A stretch of DNA of 64,000 nt from Actinomycetales bacterium (lineage in GTDB: Bacteria; Actinomycetota; Actinomycetes; Actinomycetales; Dermatophilaceae). Numbering within the stretch: position 1 is the first letter of the stretch; each line of letters opens with the position of its first letter. The notes under the pieces are model-generated. The model had not been told where the DNA came from. It saw only the letters and a list, made by a program, of their open reading frames with translations, and searched no databases. The position numbers and the translations under genes were made by a program. Location of the stretch: the NCBI GenBank assembly GCA_016711095.1, contig JADJTP010000003.1, positions 124,001-188,000 of the forward strand, written 5' to 3'. Of this stretch, positions 26,971 to 35,977 are shown piece after piece.

Positions 26971-27759
26971 TCAGCGACGTACGAACGGGTTGTCGAGCGT
27001 GCCGATCCCTTCGATCTCCACCGACACTCGCTGACCTGGACGCACCGGGCCGACGCCCGCCGGGGTGCCGGTGAGGATGACGTCGCCGGGCAGCAGCGTG
27101 AAGTGCGCTGCGGCGTACGCTATGAGTGCCGCCACCCCGTGCACGAGGTCGGCCGTCGTGCCATCTTGGACGATTTCGCCGTCGCGGCGAGTGATCAGGC
27201 GCAGGGCCGAGGTGTCCAACTCAGTCTCCACCCACGGTCCTAGCGGGCAGAACGTGTCCGAGCCCTTCGCGCGGGCCCACTGGCCGTCGGCGCGTTGCCA
27301 GAGCCGTTCGGACACGTCGTTGCCGCAGGTATATCCCCAGACACAGTCCAGGGCGTGCTCCGGCCGGACATCCTTACAGATCTTGCCGATGACGACGGCA
27401 AGCTCGCCCTCATAATCGAGCGTCGCGCTCCCCCGCGGGATGACGACCGGGTCACCCGGACCGACGACCGCCGTGTTAGGGATGAGGAACATCATCGGGG
27501 CCGCCGGCACCTCGTTGCCGAACTCGGCGGCATGGTCGGCGTAGTTGCGCCCGATCCCGATGATCTTGCTGCGCGGGATGACAGGGGCCAGCAGCCGCAC
27601 GTCGTCCAGCGAGATCGGCTCGCGGCCCGCGGGGACCACCCCGACGTAGAGCGGGTCGCCGCTCAGTGCATGGATGACCGCTGCACCGGGCACGCTGGGG
27701 TCGCCCTCGATGACCCCGTAGGCCGGGTCCTCACCAGTCGTGTATCGCGCGATCCGCAT
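26971..27759 (-). CDS. Fumarylacetoacetate hydrolase (FAH) family protein
   Basis: 262 aa, FAH fold used by hydrolases, decarboxylases and isomerases of aromatic catabolism. IIGIGRNYADHAAE, metal ligands in LDYEGELAVVIGK and TGTPAGVGPVRPGQ are present. The substrate cannot be assigned. The ATG at 27759 has AAGG upstream; GTG at 27765 is an alternative. Convergent with DUF808. Confidence 0.9.
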   Translation of the reverse strand: MRIARYTTGEDPAYGVIEGDPSVPGAAVIHALSGDPLYVGVVPAGREPISLDDVRLLAPVIPRSKIIGIGRNYADHAAEFGNEVPAAPMMFLIPNTAVVGPGDPVVIPRGSATLDYEGELAVVIGKICKDVRPEHALDCVWGYTCGNDVSERLWQRADGQWARAKGSDTFCPLGPWVETELDTSALRLITRRDGEIVQDGTTADLVHGVAALIAYAAAHFTLLPGDVILTGTPAGVGPVRPGQRVSVEIEGIGTLDNPFVRR

Positions 27760-27878
27760 CCCCACACCTTAGCTTCGGCCAGTCCGCCCTCCCGGAGGCT
27801 CCGGTCCGGCAGACTGACGGCATACCCACCCCTGGCCGTCGCAACGGGGGCCCAGGCGGGCATGACGAAGGAGAGCTC

Positions 27879-28376
27879 ATGAGCGCGTTCCACCTCTATC
27901 TCGACATCGACGGGGTCACCGGCGAGTCTGTGACGCACGGCCACGAGGGAGCGGTCGAGCTGAGCTCCTGGTCCTTCGGGCTACGCACCGCCGCGTCCGT
28001 CGGGGGTAGCGGCGCGGGCGCCGGCAAGACTCGCTGGGACACGATCGACGTGACGATGCCGACGACGGCGGCCCTACCCCAACTCATGTCCCTGTGCGCG
28101 ACCGGCCGCCTCGTCAAGCACGCGGTCCTGCGGGCGGAGACTGCCGGCGGCGAGTCTCCCTTCGAATGGTTGCGCCTGACCCTCACCGACGTTCTTGTCG
28201 CCCACGTGGCCAGTGGCGCGTCGGCCCCGGACGACCGATCCGACGATCAGGCCAGCCTCGCGTTCAGCTCGATCATGATCGAGAAGTTCAGCCGCGGTCC
28301 GGACGGGACGCTGGGCGTTCCCGTGACCTTCGCGTGGAACGCGCGCAAGGGCAAGGCGGCCAAGACGCCCGCCTAA
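27879..28376 (+). CDS. Orphan Hcp-like tube protein (type VI secretion Hcp family)
   Basis: 165 aa. It matches the Hcp pattern by eye: an N-terminal LYLDIDGVTGES strand, ELSSWSFG, GAGAGKTRW, then LMSLCATGRLVKHAVLRAE and a C-terminal FAWNARKGK. Hcp forms hexameric tubes in contractile injection systems of Gram-negative bacteria. No sheath, baseplate or VgrG gene is in this window. AAGGAG precedes the ATG. Followed after 9 bp by a conserved actinobacterial gene. Confidence 0.85.
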   Translation: MSAFHLYLDIDGVTGESVTHGHEGAVELSSWSFGLRTAASVGGSGAGAGKTRWDTIDVTMPTTAALPQLMSLCATGRLVKHAVLRAETAGGESPFEWLRLTLTDVLVAHVASGASAPDDRSDDQASLAFSSIMIEKFSRGPDGTLGVPVTFAWNARKGKAAKTPA

Positions 28377-28385
28377 AGTGGACGG

Positions 28386-29285
28386 GTGGCCACCCTCGAG
28401 CGCGCGACCTGGTCAGCGGCCGCCGACGCCCACGCGCACCGGATCGACGCGCTGACGCAAGGTCATCGCAGCCGTCGGGTTGCCGGCGAGGTCCATCCAA
28501 TCGAAGACTTCCTCTTCGTCTATTACCCCTTCAAGCCAGCAGCCATCCGGCGGTGGCATCCGGGGCCGGGCCTGCGGCTTGCCGACGCGGCCCACACCGA
28601 GCGAGCGCAGTGGCGCCACTACCGGGGCATCGGCGACGATGTGGAGTTCGACCACACCTCATACCTGCAAGCCCGGGGCCACACGCTGCGCTTCGTGCGC
28701 GATCTACTCGCGCGCACCGCCGCCCGACCGCCACAGCTGGGATGTTTCGCGCTGCACGAGTGGGCGATGGTCTATCGCCTCCCGTCCGATCAGGTGCGCC
28801 ACGCGAGTTGGCCGTTGCGGCTGAGCTCAGCCGAGACCGACGCTGTGGTGGACGCGAATCCGCTGCGGTGCACCCACTTCGACGCGTTTCGCTTCTTCAC
28901 CGAGCCGGCTCGGCCGCGCAATGCTCTGACCCCGACACGTGCGCGTCAAGCCGAGCTCGACCAGCCCGGCTGCCTGCACGCGACGATGGATCTCTACAAA
29001 TCGTCGATGAAGCTCGCTCCCGCGGTGCCGAGCGAGCTCGTCGCCGACACCCTCGAACTCGCGATGGAGCTTCGTCTGCTCGACATGCGCGCCTCGCCCT
29101 ACGACCTGCGCGCACTGGGGGTCGAACCGATCGCCGTCGAGACCCCCGAAGGCAAGGCCGCCTACGTCGCAGAACAACGCCGGTATGCCGCGCGCGGCCA
29201 GATTCTCCGGGCTCGGTTGATCTCGGCGTGTGATGCCGTGACGGCTCTCGATCCCGAGGTGGACGCGGCTGTTCAGCGCCAGTAG
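28386..29285 (+). CDS. Conserved actinobacterial protein (often labelled 3-methyladenine DNA glycosylase)
   Basis: 299 aa. Motifs EVHPIEDFLFVYYPFKPA, RRWHPGPG and GCFALHEWAMVYR are recognisable from a widespread actinobacterial family. No helix-hairpin-helix glycosylase motif is visible, so the common name is doubtful. GTG start 9 bp after the Hcp-like gene, so likely cotranscribed. Its 3' end overlaps the convergent GNAT gene by 13 nt. Confidence 0.75.
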   Translation: MATLERATWSAAADAHAHRIDALTQGHRSRRVAGEVHPIEDFLFVYYPFKPAAIRRWHPGPGLRLADAAHTERAQWRHYRGIGDDVEFDHTSYLQARGHTLRFVRDLLARTAARPPQLGCFALHEWAMVYRLPSDQVRHASWPLRLSSAETDAVVDANPLRCTHFDAFRFFTEPARPRNALTPTRARQAELDQPGCLHATMDLYKSSMKLAPAVPSELVADTLELAMELRLLDMRASPYDLRALGVEPIAVETPEGKAAYVAEQRRYAARGQILRARLISACDAVTALDPEVDAAVQRQ

Positions 29286-29839
29286 GTCGGCCGGGGGCTG
29301 CTGCTGGCGCTCGGGCGCGGCCGCAGCGTCACGTCGAAGACGGGCAGGCTGTGGCCCGGGATCGTCTGGCTGAGACGTTCGCCGGCCAGGACGGCGCCCG
29401 CTCGCTCGTAGAAGGTCCGGGAGTGCGGGTCGGCGACGATGATCAACCGCAGCCAGCCCCGCCCCGCCGCCGAGCGCCGGGCATCCTCGAAGAGGATCTT
29501 GCCGATGCCGGAACCGATGAATGGCGGGTCGACGAAGAGCATGCCCAGCTCCCCGCAGTCGGACGACCCGTCGGGCATCGGCACGAGCAGATGGAAACCG
29601 GCGAGCTGCCCGTCCACCTCCGCCACGACCGTGTCGGCGGCGGCCTGCGGGGAGACGACGAGCTCCGGGGCACACTCACGCATGAACGACGCGCTGTAAC
29701 CCCACCAGCCCTTGCTGCGCACCGCGAGGGCGCAGAGGGCCGCTGCGTCCTCTGGGCGGCCACGCCGCATCGTCAGGCCGGTCCCAGTCGGCCCAGAGCC
29801 GCTGCCCACCGCCCCGGCCGACTGCTCCATGATGCTCAT
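29273..29839 (-). CDS. GNAT-family N-acetyltransferase
   Basis: 188 aa. Acetyl-CoA fold: ELGMLFVDPPFIGSGIGKIL contains the V/I-x-x-G-x-G acetyl-CoA loop, and FYERAGAV is the conserved strand after it. Substrate unknown. Its start overlaps the cimA stop by 4 nt (ATGA), so it is translationally coupled to citramalate synthase. Confidence 0.87.
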   Translation of the reverse strand: MSIMEQSAGAVGSGSGPTGTGLTMRRGRPEDAAALCALAVRSKGWWGYSASFMRECAPELVVSPQAAADTVVAEVDGQLAGFHLLVPMPDGSSDCGELGMLFVDPPFIGSGIGKILFEDARRSAAGRGWLRLIIVADPHSRTFYERAGAVLAGERLSQTIPGHSLPVFDVTLRPRPSASSSPRPTYWR

Positions 29840-31434
29840 CTGGCCGTCACCTGCTGACGCTGCAGGCCATAGGTGATGCCGTCGACAAGGGCCCGCCAGG
29901 ATGCTTCGACGATGTTGGGGGCGACGCCGACGGTCTGCCAGGTCGTCGTGCCGTCCGTGGTCTCGATGAGCACGCGGGTGATCGCGTCGGTCCCGTGCGA
30001 CGCGTCGAGGATACGCACGCGGAAGTCGACGAGCTCAAGGCTCTCCAACTCGGGATAGACGGCCCCGAGGGCCACCCGCAGGGCGTGGTCCAGGGCGTTG
30101 ACCGGGCCGTTGCCCTCGCCTGTCGCGACCCGACGCTGCCCGCCGGCGGCGAGCTTGACCGTCGCCTCGGACGTCGCCTCCCCGTCGGCGCGTGCGTCGG
30201 TGATCACCCGCCAGGACTCCACGTCGAAGTAGGACACTCCCTGACCGAGGTGTTTGCGCAGCAGCAACTCGAACGACGCATCGGCCGCGTCGAAGGTCCA
30301 GCCGCGCCGCTCAAGCTCTTTCACCTCTGCGAGCAAGGCGGCCACGAGCTCGGATTGCTCGGAGAGGTCGACCCCCATCTCCCGTGCCTTCAGCTCGATG
30401 CTGGCCCGCCCGGCCATGTCGGAGACGAGGGTTCGCATCGAGTTGCCGACGACTGTCGGGTCAGTGTGCTGGTAGAGGTCGGGGTCGACCTTGAGGGCGC
30501 TCGCGTGCAGGCCGGCCTTGTGCGCGAAGGCACTGGCGCCGGTGTAGGGCTGGCGGCTGTATGGCGGCACGTTGGTGACCTCGCTGATCGCGTGCGAGAT
30601 CCGGGTTGCCTCTCGCAGCCGGGCTGGGTCGACGAGCGCCATCCCCTGCTTGATCTGCAGGTTGGACACGAGGGTGAGGATGTTCGCATTACCGGTGCGC
30701 TCGCCGTAACCGTTGACCGTGCCCTGCACGTGGGTCGCCCCGGCATCGACAGCAGCCATCGAGTTGGCCACCGCACACCCGGTGTCGTTATGGCAGTGGA
30801 TGCCCACGCGTGCCGCCGTCGAGTCGATGACGTCGCGCACCACGTCGGCGACCTGCGCTGGCAGCATGCCGCCGTTGGTGTCGCACAGTGCGATGACCTC
30901 GGCGCCCGATTCAGCGGCCGCCCGGACGCACTCCAGGGCGTAGGCCCGGTCGGCTCGGTACCCGTCGAAGAAATGTTCGGCATCGAGGAACACCCGCCGG
31001 CCTTCGCCACGCAGGAAGGTGACCGTGTCGCGGATCATCGCGAGATTCTCATCGAGCGTGGTGCGCAAGGCCTGCTCCACGTGCCGGACGTGCGACTTCG
31101 CCACGAGGGTAACGACCGAGGCATCGGAATCGAGCAAGGCCCGCACGAGCGGATCCTGCGCGGCCGACGAGCCGGCCCGGCGGGTCGCGCCGAAGGCCGC
31201 GAGGGTGGCATTGCGCAGCGAGAGCTCGCGCTTGGCCCGCGCGAAGAACTCGGTGTCCTTGGGGTTGGCGCCCGGCCAGCCGCCCTCGATGAAGCCCACC
31301 CCGAGTTCGTCGATCTGCCGGGCAATGACGAGCTTGTCAGCGACCGACAGGTTGAGACCCTCTTGCTGGGCTCCGTCGCGCAGGGTCGTGTCGTAGACGT
31401 GCAGGGCTGTGGTGCTGGTGGCCAGGTCGGACAT
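29836..31434 (-). CDS. cimA: Citramalate synthase
   Basis: Condenses pyruvate and acetyl-CoA to (R)-citramalate, a threonine-independent entry to isoleucine. 532 aa, DRE-TIM family. YDTTLRDGAQQEGLN at the N-terminus, HCHNDTGCA metal site, TVNGYGERTGNAN, and a C-terminal LeuA dimerisation domain. 2-isopropylmalate synthase is the alternative, but the length and the GERTGNAN pattern favour CimA. The ATG at 31434 has GAAGG upstream. A leader-peptide attenuator precedes it. Confidence 0.92.
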   Translation of the reverse strand: MSDLATSTTALHVYDTTLRDGAQQEGLNLSVADKLVIARQIDELGVGFIEGGWPGANPKDTEFFARAKRELSLRNATLAAFGATRRAGSSAAQDPLVRALLDSDASVVTLVAKSHVRHVEQALRTTLDENLAMIRDTVTFLRGEGRRVFLDAEHFFDGYRADRAYALECVRAAAESGAEVIALCDTNGGMLPAQVADVVRDVIDSTAARVGIHCHNDTGCAVANSMAAVDAGATHVQGTVNGYGERTGNANILTLVSNLQIKQGMALVDPARLREATRISHAISEVTNVPPYSRQPYTGASAFAHKAGLHASALKVDPDLYQHTDPTVVGNSMRTLVSDMAGRASIELKAREMGVDLSEQSELVAALLAEVKELERRGWTFDAADASFELLLRKHLGQGVSYFDVESWRVITDARADGEATSEATVKLAAGGQRRVATGEGNGPVNALDHALRVALGAVYPELESLELVDFRVRILDASHGTDAITRVLIETTDGTTTWQTVGVAPNIVEASWRALVDGITYGLQRQQVTAR

Positions 31435-31507
31435 CGGTCGCCTTCGTCGGTGTGCGTCTCGTGCGGTACTCGTCACTGTCGGCCGGCGTGGGTGGTGCCG
31501 GACCAAC

Positions 31508-31564
31508 AAAAAGACCCCCCGGGTGCGGGAGGTCTGCGCGACGAGGGGGTGCGTCTCGTCGCGC
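31508..31564 (-). promoter_or_regulatory. Transcription attenuator hairpins of cimA
   Basis: On the minus strand, downstream of the leader stop, GCGCGACGAG/CTCGTCGCGC form a perfect 10-bp hairpin with a 9-nt loop (31536-31564). It is followed by a second hairpin, GACCTCCCG/CGGGGGGTC, and TTTTT (31508-31534), an intrinsic terminator placed before the cimA start. Confidence 0.8.
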
Positions 31565-31624
31565 TCAGGGAATAACGAGGGTGGTCTGCAGGTCATGCAG
31601 CACCACACGGCGGGTGGGGGTCAC
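31565..31624 (-). CDS. Leader peptide of cimA (branched-chain amino acid attenuation)
   Basis: GTG start, 19 codons, reading VTPTRRVVLHDLQTTLVIP. Seven of the last thirteen residues are Val, Leu or Ile, including adjacent Val-Val and Leu-Val-Ile. The stop codon abuts the first attenuator hairpin. A GTG further upstream in frame would give 28 residues. Shortage of charged branched-chain tRNAs would stall the ribosome here and let cimA be read. Confidence 0.75.
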   Translation of the reverse strand: MTPTRRVVLHDLQTTLVIP

Positions 31625-31736
31625 GGCATACAGACTGCCACCGGCAACCACGGATCGAACGCCTGTCTCGCGATGCGGACACGCGTATGCCGCGAAGCGG
31701 CGTCACCATCGCGGCTGCCACGCGCGGTGGCCGGTG

Positions 31737-32528
31737 TCAGACCGGCCCGAACAGTCGTTCCAGGACGTGGGCGACACCATCGTCGTCATTGCCTCGGCAC
31801 ACCTCGTCGGCGATCGCGAGCACCGTGGGATGGGCGTTGGCGACGGCGAAACCGCGACCGGCCCAGCGCAGCATCGTCACGTCATTGGGCATATCGCCGA
31901 ACGCCCACACCGCAGCCGCCGCGATACCCAGGTCGGCGCAATAGTCGGCCAGAGCCCGGTCCTTGCTCACCCCCGGTGGGTTGATCTCCGCTAGACCGTG
32001 AGCGCCGGAGTAGGCGAGCACCCCGCGGGCGCCGATCACCTCTGTGACGACGTCAAAGAACGTCGCAGGGTCAGTGGTCGGGGCGATTGCCAGCAGCTTG
32101 CCGACCGGCGCTTCGGCCAGCGAGGCCACCTGGGCGCGGCGGGAGCCCGCGGCTTCCCCACGGGGGTCCGGGAAGCCGCGTTCCAGGACGGGTCCGTCCG
32201 GCCCCTCGGCGGCGAACATCACCCCCGCGACGGCCGCTCGCACGTCACCGACCAGGCCTGCCAGCGTGTCGGGATCGAAGCAGTGCGCCGCGATGACCTC
32301 CCGGGTCGCGACCCGATAGATGAACGCGCCGTTGCCGCAGACGGCGATCCCCCGGGGCCCCACGACATCCTCGAGATCGTGCAACCAGCGCGGCGGGCGG
32401 GCAGTGACGATGACCGATTCGATGTCGTGTTCGTCGAGAGCCCGCCACGCGGCACGGGTGCGCTCGCTCACGGTGCCGTCACTGCGCAGCAGCGTCCCGT
32501 CGAGGTCGGACGCCACCAGCCGCGGCAT
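31737..32528 (-). CDS. HAD-superfamily phosphatase (Cof type)
   Basis: 263 aa. N-terminal LVASDLDGTLL with the nucleophile Asp, VTARPPRW (motif II), KDRALADYCADLG with the motif III Lys and AFGDMPNDVTML (motif IV). Substrate unknown, probably a sugar or cofactor phosphate. The ATG at 32528 lies 11 nt after the ilvE stop; a longer start at 32561 would overlap ilvE. Confidence 0.9.
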   Translation of the reverse strand: MPRLVASDLDGTLLRSDGTVSERTRAAWRALDEHDIESVIVTARPPRWLHDLEDVVGPRGIAVCGNGAFIYRVATREVIAAHCFDPDTLAGLVGDVRAAVAGVMFAAEGPDGPVLERGFPDPRGEAAGSRRAQVASLAEAPVGKLLAIAPTTDPATFFDVVTEVIGARGVLAYSGAHGLAEINPPGVSKDRALADYCADLGIAAAAVWAFGDMPNDVTMLRWAGRGFAVANAHPTVLAIADEVCRGNDDDGVAHVLERLFGPV

Positions 32529-32539
32529 ACCGGCGCCGT

Positions 32540-33652
32540 TCAAGCGAGGCGGGTGAGCCATCCGTGAGTGTCCTCGGCCCGGCCATACTGGATGTCGAGC
32601 AGGCGCTCGCGGATCGTCATCGTGACCTCGCCGATCGCCGGCCCGTCACCCCTGTGGTCGGCTGAGCCGCCATCCCACCGGAGCTCGCCGACGGGGGTGA
32701 TGACCGCCGCAGTTCCGCAGGCGAAGACCTCTCGAAGGCCCTTGCTGCGTGCTGCATCCTTCCACTCGTCGATCTCGATGCGACGCTCCTCGGGCTCAAG
32801 GCCGAGTTCCTTGGCCAGTTCGAGAATTGAGCTGCGGGTGACGCCCTCGAGGATCGTGCCGGTGAGCTCTGGGGTGACGAGTTTGTGGTCGTCGGTGACG
32901 AAGAACAGGTTCATCCCACCGAGCTCTTCGACATAGGTGTGGGTCGCCGAATCAAGGAACACGGCCTGATCACAGCCGTGGCCGATGCCCTCCAACTGCC
33001 CGGCAAGGCTCGACGCGTAGTTGCCGCCGCACTTGGCCGCGCCGGTGCCGCCTTCGCCGGCGCGGGCATAGTCCTGGGAGACCCACAACGTCACCGGCTT
33101 GAGCCCAGCGCCGAAGTAGGCGCCGGCGGGCGAGGCGATGACGCAATAGGTGACGACATCGGCGGGGCGCACACCGAGAAAGGCCTCGGAGGCGAACATG
33201 AACGGCCTCAGATAGAGGCTCATCTCGCCGGAGTCGGCCGGCGGCACCCACTGATGGTCGATCGCGACGAGCTCTCGCAGCGAAGCGACGAAATCCTCGA
33301 CCGACAGCTCGGGCAGTGCTAGGCGACGGCAACTGCGTTGCAGCCGCTGGGCGTTGGCTTCCGGGCGGAAACTCCAGATCGACCCGTCGGCGTGTCGGTA
33401 GGCCTTGAGCCCCTCGAAGACCTCCTGGGCGTAATGCAGGACAGCCGCCGACGGCATGAGTGACAGCGGCCCATAAGGCCGGACCTGGGCGTCGTGCCAG
33501 CCGCGGTCCTTGGACCACGTGGCCAGGACCATGTGGTCACTGAAAACCTTCCCGAATCCAGGGTCGGCGAGCACCTCTGCGCGCTCGGCCTCGGTGCGGG
33601 GCCGTTCATTGCGGCTCACCGCGAAGCTCAACGGGCCCATCTCGGCGCTCAT
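32540..33652 (-). CDS. ilvE: Branched-chain amino acid aminotransferase
   Basis: Last step of Val, Leu and Ile synthesis. 370 aa, fold-type IV PLP enzyme. VLHYAQEVFEGLKAYR, LYLRPFMFASE, the cofactor Lys region GTGAAKCGGNYASSL and VEELGGMNLFFV are typical of the bacterial-eukaryotic-like IlvE type. The ATG at 33652 has GGAG upstream. Confidence 0.96.
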   Translation of the reverse strand: MSAEMGPLSFAVSRNERPRTEAERAEVLADPGFGKVFSDHMVLATWSKDRGWHDAQVRPYGPLSLMPSAAVLHYAQEVFEGLKAYRHADGSIWSFRPEANAQRLQRSCRRLALPELSVEDFVASLRELVAIDHQWVPPADSGEMSLYLRPFMFASEAFLGVRPADVVTYCVIASPAGAYFGAGLKPVTLWVSQDYARAGEGGTGAAKCGGNYASSLAGQLEGIGHGCDQAVFLDSATHTYVEELGGMNLFFVTDDHKLVTPELTGTILEGVTRSSILELAKELGLEPEERRIEIDEWKDAARSKGLREVFACGTAAVITPVGELRWDGGSADHRGDGPAIGEVTMTIRERLLDIQYGRAEDTHGWLTRLA

Positions 33653-33796
33653 TCTCAGTGCTCCTCGACCATGCTCGACAGATAGCGGTGGAGCCAGGTT
33701 ACCCACTCGCGAGGACCTAGCACGCGGACCGTACGGTGGCGTAGTCTGGTTTTCGGCCGCGGGGGGCAAAACGGCTGGGAAGTGTGGGTCTTCGGC

Positions 33797-34885
33797 ATGT
33801 TCAACCGGACCGATGCGCGGATGCGCTCGCACGGTCGGTATGCCGCGACCTCGCCCTCCGGAGGCTGGCCGGTCGGCCGTCCTCTGGTCACCAGCGGAGT
33901 TCTCGGCTGCGCTGCGCTCATCGCAACGTTGATGGTGACGTCTGCCGGATCACGCGCCCCGGACACCAGCGCAGTCGGTGCGACGGTGGCGGCGGCGTCT
34001 GCTGTCGGGGCCGACCCGACGGGGTCGGTCAGCCTCGACGCGAGAGACGTCGCCCACTTCAACGGAGCGAATGCGCTTCGCGCCGCGGCCGAGGCCGAAG
34101 CTGAGGCTGCAGAGCTGGCCGAGTTGGCAGAGCTGGCCGATGCTCCCGACGCCGGGACGGTCGCCACGGCGGCTGTCGACCAGTCCAGCGTTCTCTCCTC
34201 GGGTTTCGTCCGCCCGGTCGAGGGGCGCCAGAGCTCCCGCTACGGCGTGCGGTTCCATCCGATCCTGCAGGTCTGGAAGTTGCACACCGGTGTCGATATC
34301 GCTGCGGCCTGCGGCACCCCCGTCAAGGCAGTCAAGGACGGGGTCGTCACCTTCGCCGGAAGCTCGAGGGGCTACGGCAACCGGGTGGTCCTCGACCACC
34401 AGAAGGGGCTGACCACGACGTACAACCACCTGTCGGCGTATGCCGCTCGCGACGGCCTCGCGGTCAAGCAGGGGCAGATCATCGGCTATGTCGGCTCGAC
34501 GGGGTTCTCGACCGGGTGCCACCTTCATTTCGAGGTGCAGCTGAACGGCGCCTTTGTTGACCCGGACCCCTATCTGGACATCGCGCCTGCTCCCACGGTG
34601 GTCATCCCGCCCGTGGTGGCCCCCACCTCGGAACCGACCCCGACCGCGTCCCCGACCGTGAGCGTCACCACCTCGACCGGCCCGACGCCGACCGACCCGA
34701 CCGCGTCGCCGACCGCGTCCCCGACCGCGAGCGCCATCACCACGACCGACCCGACCGCGTCGCCGACCGCGTCCCCGACCGCGAGCGCCATCACCACCAC
34801 CGACCCGACCGCGTCGCCGACCGCGTCCCCGACCGCGAGCGCCACCGCCACGACCGTCCCCACGCCGACCGACCCGACGGGTTGA
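33797..34885 (+). CDS. M23 (LytM-type) peptidase with Thr/Pro-rich repeat tail
   Basis: Predicted exported peptidoglycan endopeptidase. A membrane/signal segment (GVLGCAALIATLMVTSAG) near residue 35, an Ala/Glu-rich helical stretch (AAEAEAEAAELAELAELA), then a LytM domain with zinc ligands in RFHPILQVWKLHTGVD and CHLHFEV. The C-terminus has three 18-residue Thr/Pro/Ser repeats, a wall-spanning type linker. Starts at ATG 33797 or GTG 33782 are possible. Confidence 0.9.
   Translation: MFNRTDARMRSHGRYAATSPSGGWPVGRPLVTSGVLGCAALIATLMVTSAGSRAPDTSAVGATVAAASAVGADPTGSVSLDARDVAHFNGANALRAAAEAEAEAAELAELAELADAPDAGTVATAAVDQSSVLSSGFVRPVEGRQSSRYGVRFHPILQVWKLHTGVDIAAACGTPVKAVKDGVVTFAGSSRGYGNRVVLDHQKGLTTTYNHLSAYAARDGLAVKQGQIIGYVGSTGFSTGCHLHFEVQLNGAFVDPDPYLDIAPAPTVVIPPVVAPTSEPTPTASPTVSVTTSTGPTPTDPTASPTASPTASAITTTDPTASPTASPTASAITTTDPTASPTASPTASATATTVPTPTDPTG
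34691..34852 (+). repeat. Three tandem 54-bp repeats in the M23 peptidase gene
   Basis: Units begin at 34691, 34745 and 34799 and encode TDPTASPTASPTASAITT with small changes in the last unit. In-frame copy changes would lengthen or shorten the Thr/Pro tail. Confidence 0.9.
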
Positions 34886-34898
34886 TCGCTCGGGCAGC

Positions 34899-35972
34899 TC
34901 AGCTCAACCGGGCGACGATCGCGTCGCCGATCACGGTGGTCGAGCGCGCCTCGCCCCCTCTCTGGGCAAGATCGGCCGCCACCGCCTGCTCCACGGCCTT
35001 CGCGGCACCTGAGAGCCCTACGTGTTCGAGCAGCATTCCGACCGAGAGAATGGCCGCCGTCGGATCGGCCAGGGCCCGCCCGGCGATGTCCGGAGCCGAC
35101 CCGTGGACGGGCTCGAACATGCTGGGCGACGTGCGGGCCGGGTTGATGTTCCCGCTGGCAGCGAGCCCGATCCCGCCGGCGATCGCCGCGGCGATGTCGG
35201 TGATGATGTCTCCGAAGAGGTTGTCGGTGACGATGACGTCGAAGCGACCCGGGTCGGTGACAAGGAAGATGGTTGCCGCGTCGACGTGCTGGTAGGCCGT
35301 CTCGACATCGGGGAAGTCACGACCGACCTCCTCGACGGTGCGCCGCCACAGGTGCCCCGCGAAGGTTAGGACGTTGTGCTTGTGGACGAGGGTGAGGTGC
35401 TTGCGCGGGCGAGCCTGGGCTCGGGCGAAGGCATCTCGGACGACTCGCTCGACCCCGAAACGTGTGTTGACGCTCACCTCAGTCGCGATCTCGTGCGGCG
35501 TGCCAGCGCGCAGAAGCCCGCCGTTGCCGGCATACGGGCCTTCGGTGCCCTCACGCACGACGACGAAGTCGATGCCCCGGGGGGCCACCCGGGACACCTC
35601 AAGCGGGCTTGCGACGCCCGGAAAGAGCTTGGCGGGACGCAGGTTGACGAAGTGGTCCAACGCGAAACGCAGCGGGAGCAAGACGCCCCGCTCGAGCACT
35701 CCGCTCGGGACGCTCGGATCGCCGATCGCTCCGAGCAGGATCGCGTCGTGGGCCCGGATCTCCCCGAGCACCGACTCTGGCAGGGTTTCGCCGGTCGCAT
35801 GCCAGCGTCGAGCGCCCAGATCGTAGTCCGTGGTAGACACCGGGACCCGGCCTGAGGTGACCGCCGCGAGCACTTTGAGGCCCTCCGCGACGACTTCCGG
35901 GCCGATCCCGTCGCCGCCGATGACCGCGATGTCCAGATGAGCGGGCGGTGACGTCACAGCGGTGGGGGGCAT
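34899..35972 (-). CDS. leuB: 3-isopropylmalate dehydrogenase
   Basis: Oxidative decarboxylation step of leucine synthesis. 357 aa. [16 protein letters not shown] at the N-terminus, [18 protein letters not shown], the metal site [12 protein letters not shown] and [13 protein letters not shown]. Starts 5 bp after the (frameshifted) serA frame ends. Confidence 0.97.
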   Translation of the reverse strand: MPPTAVTSPPAHLDIAVIGGDGIGPEVVAEGLKVLAAVTSGRVPVSTTDYDLGARRWHATGETLPESVLGEIRAHDAILLGAIGDPSVPSGVLERGVLLPLRFALDHFVNLRPAKLFPGVASPLEVSRVAPRGIDFVVVREGTEGPYAGNGGLLRAGTPHEIATEVSVNTRFGVERVVRDAFARAQARPRKHLTLVHKHNVLTFAGHLWRRTVEEVGRDFPDVETAYQHVDAATIFLVTDPGRFDVIVTDNLFGDIITDIAAAIAGGIGLAASGNINPARTSPSMFEPVHGSAPDIAGRALADPTAAILSVGMLLEHVGLSGAAKAVEQAVAADLAQRGGEARSTTVIGDAIVARLS

Positions 35973-35977
35973 GGCGC

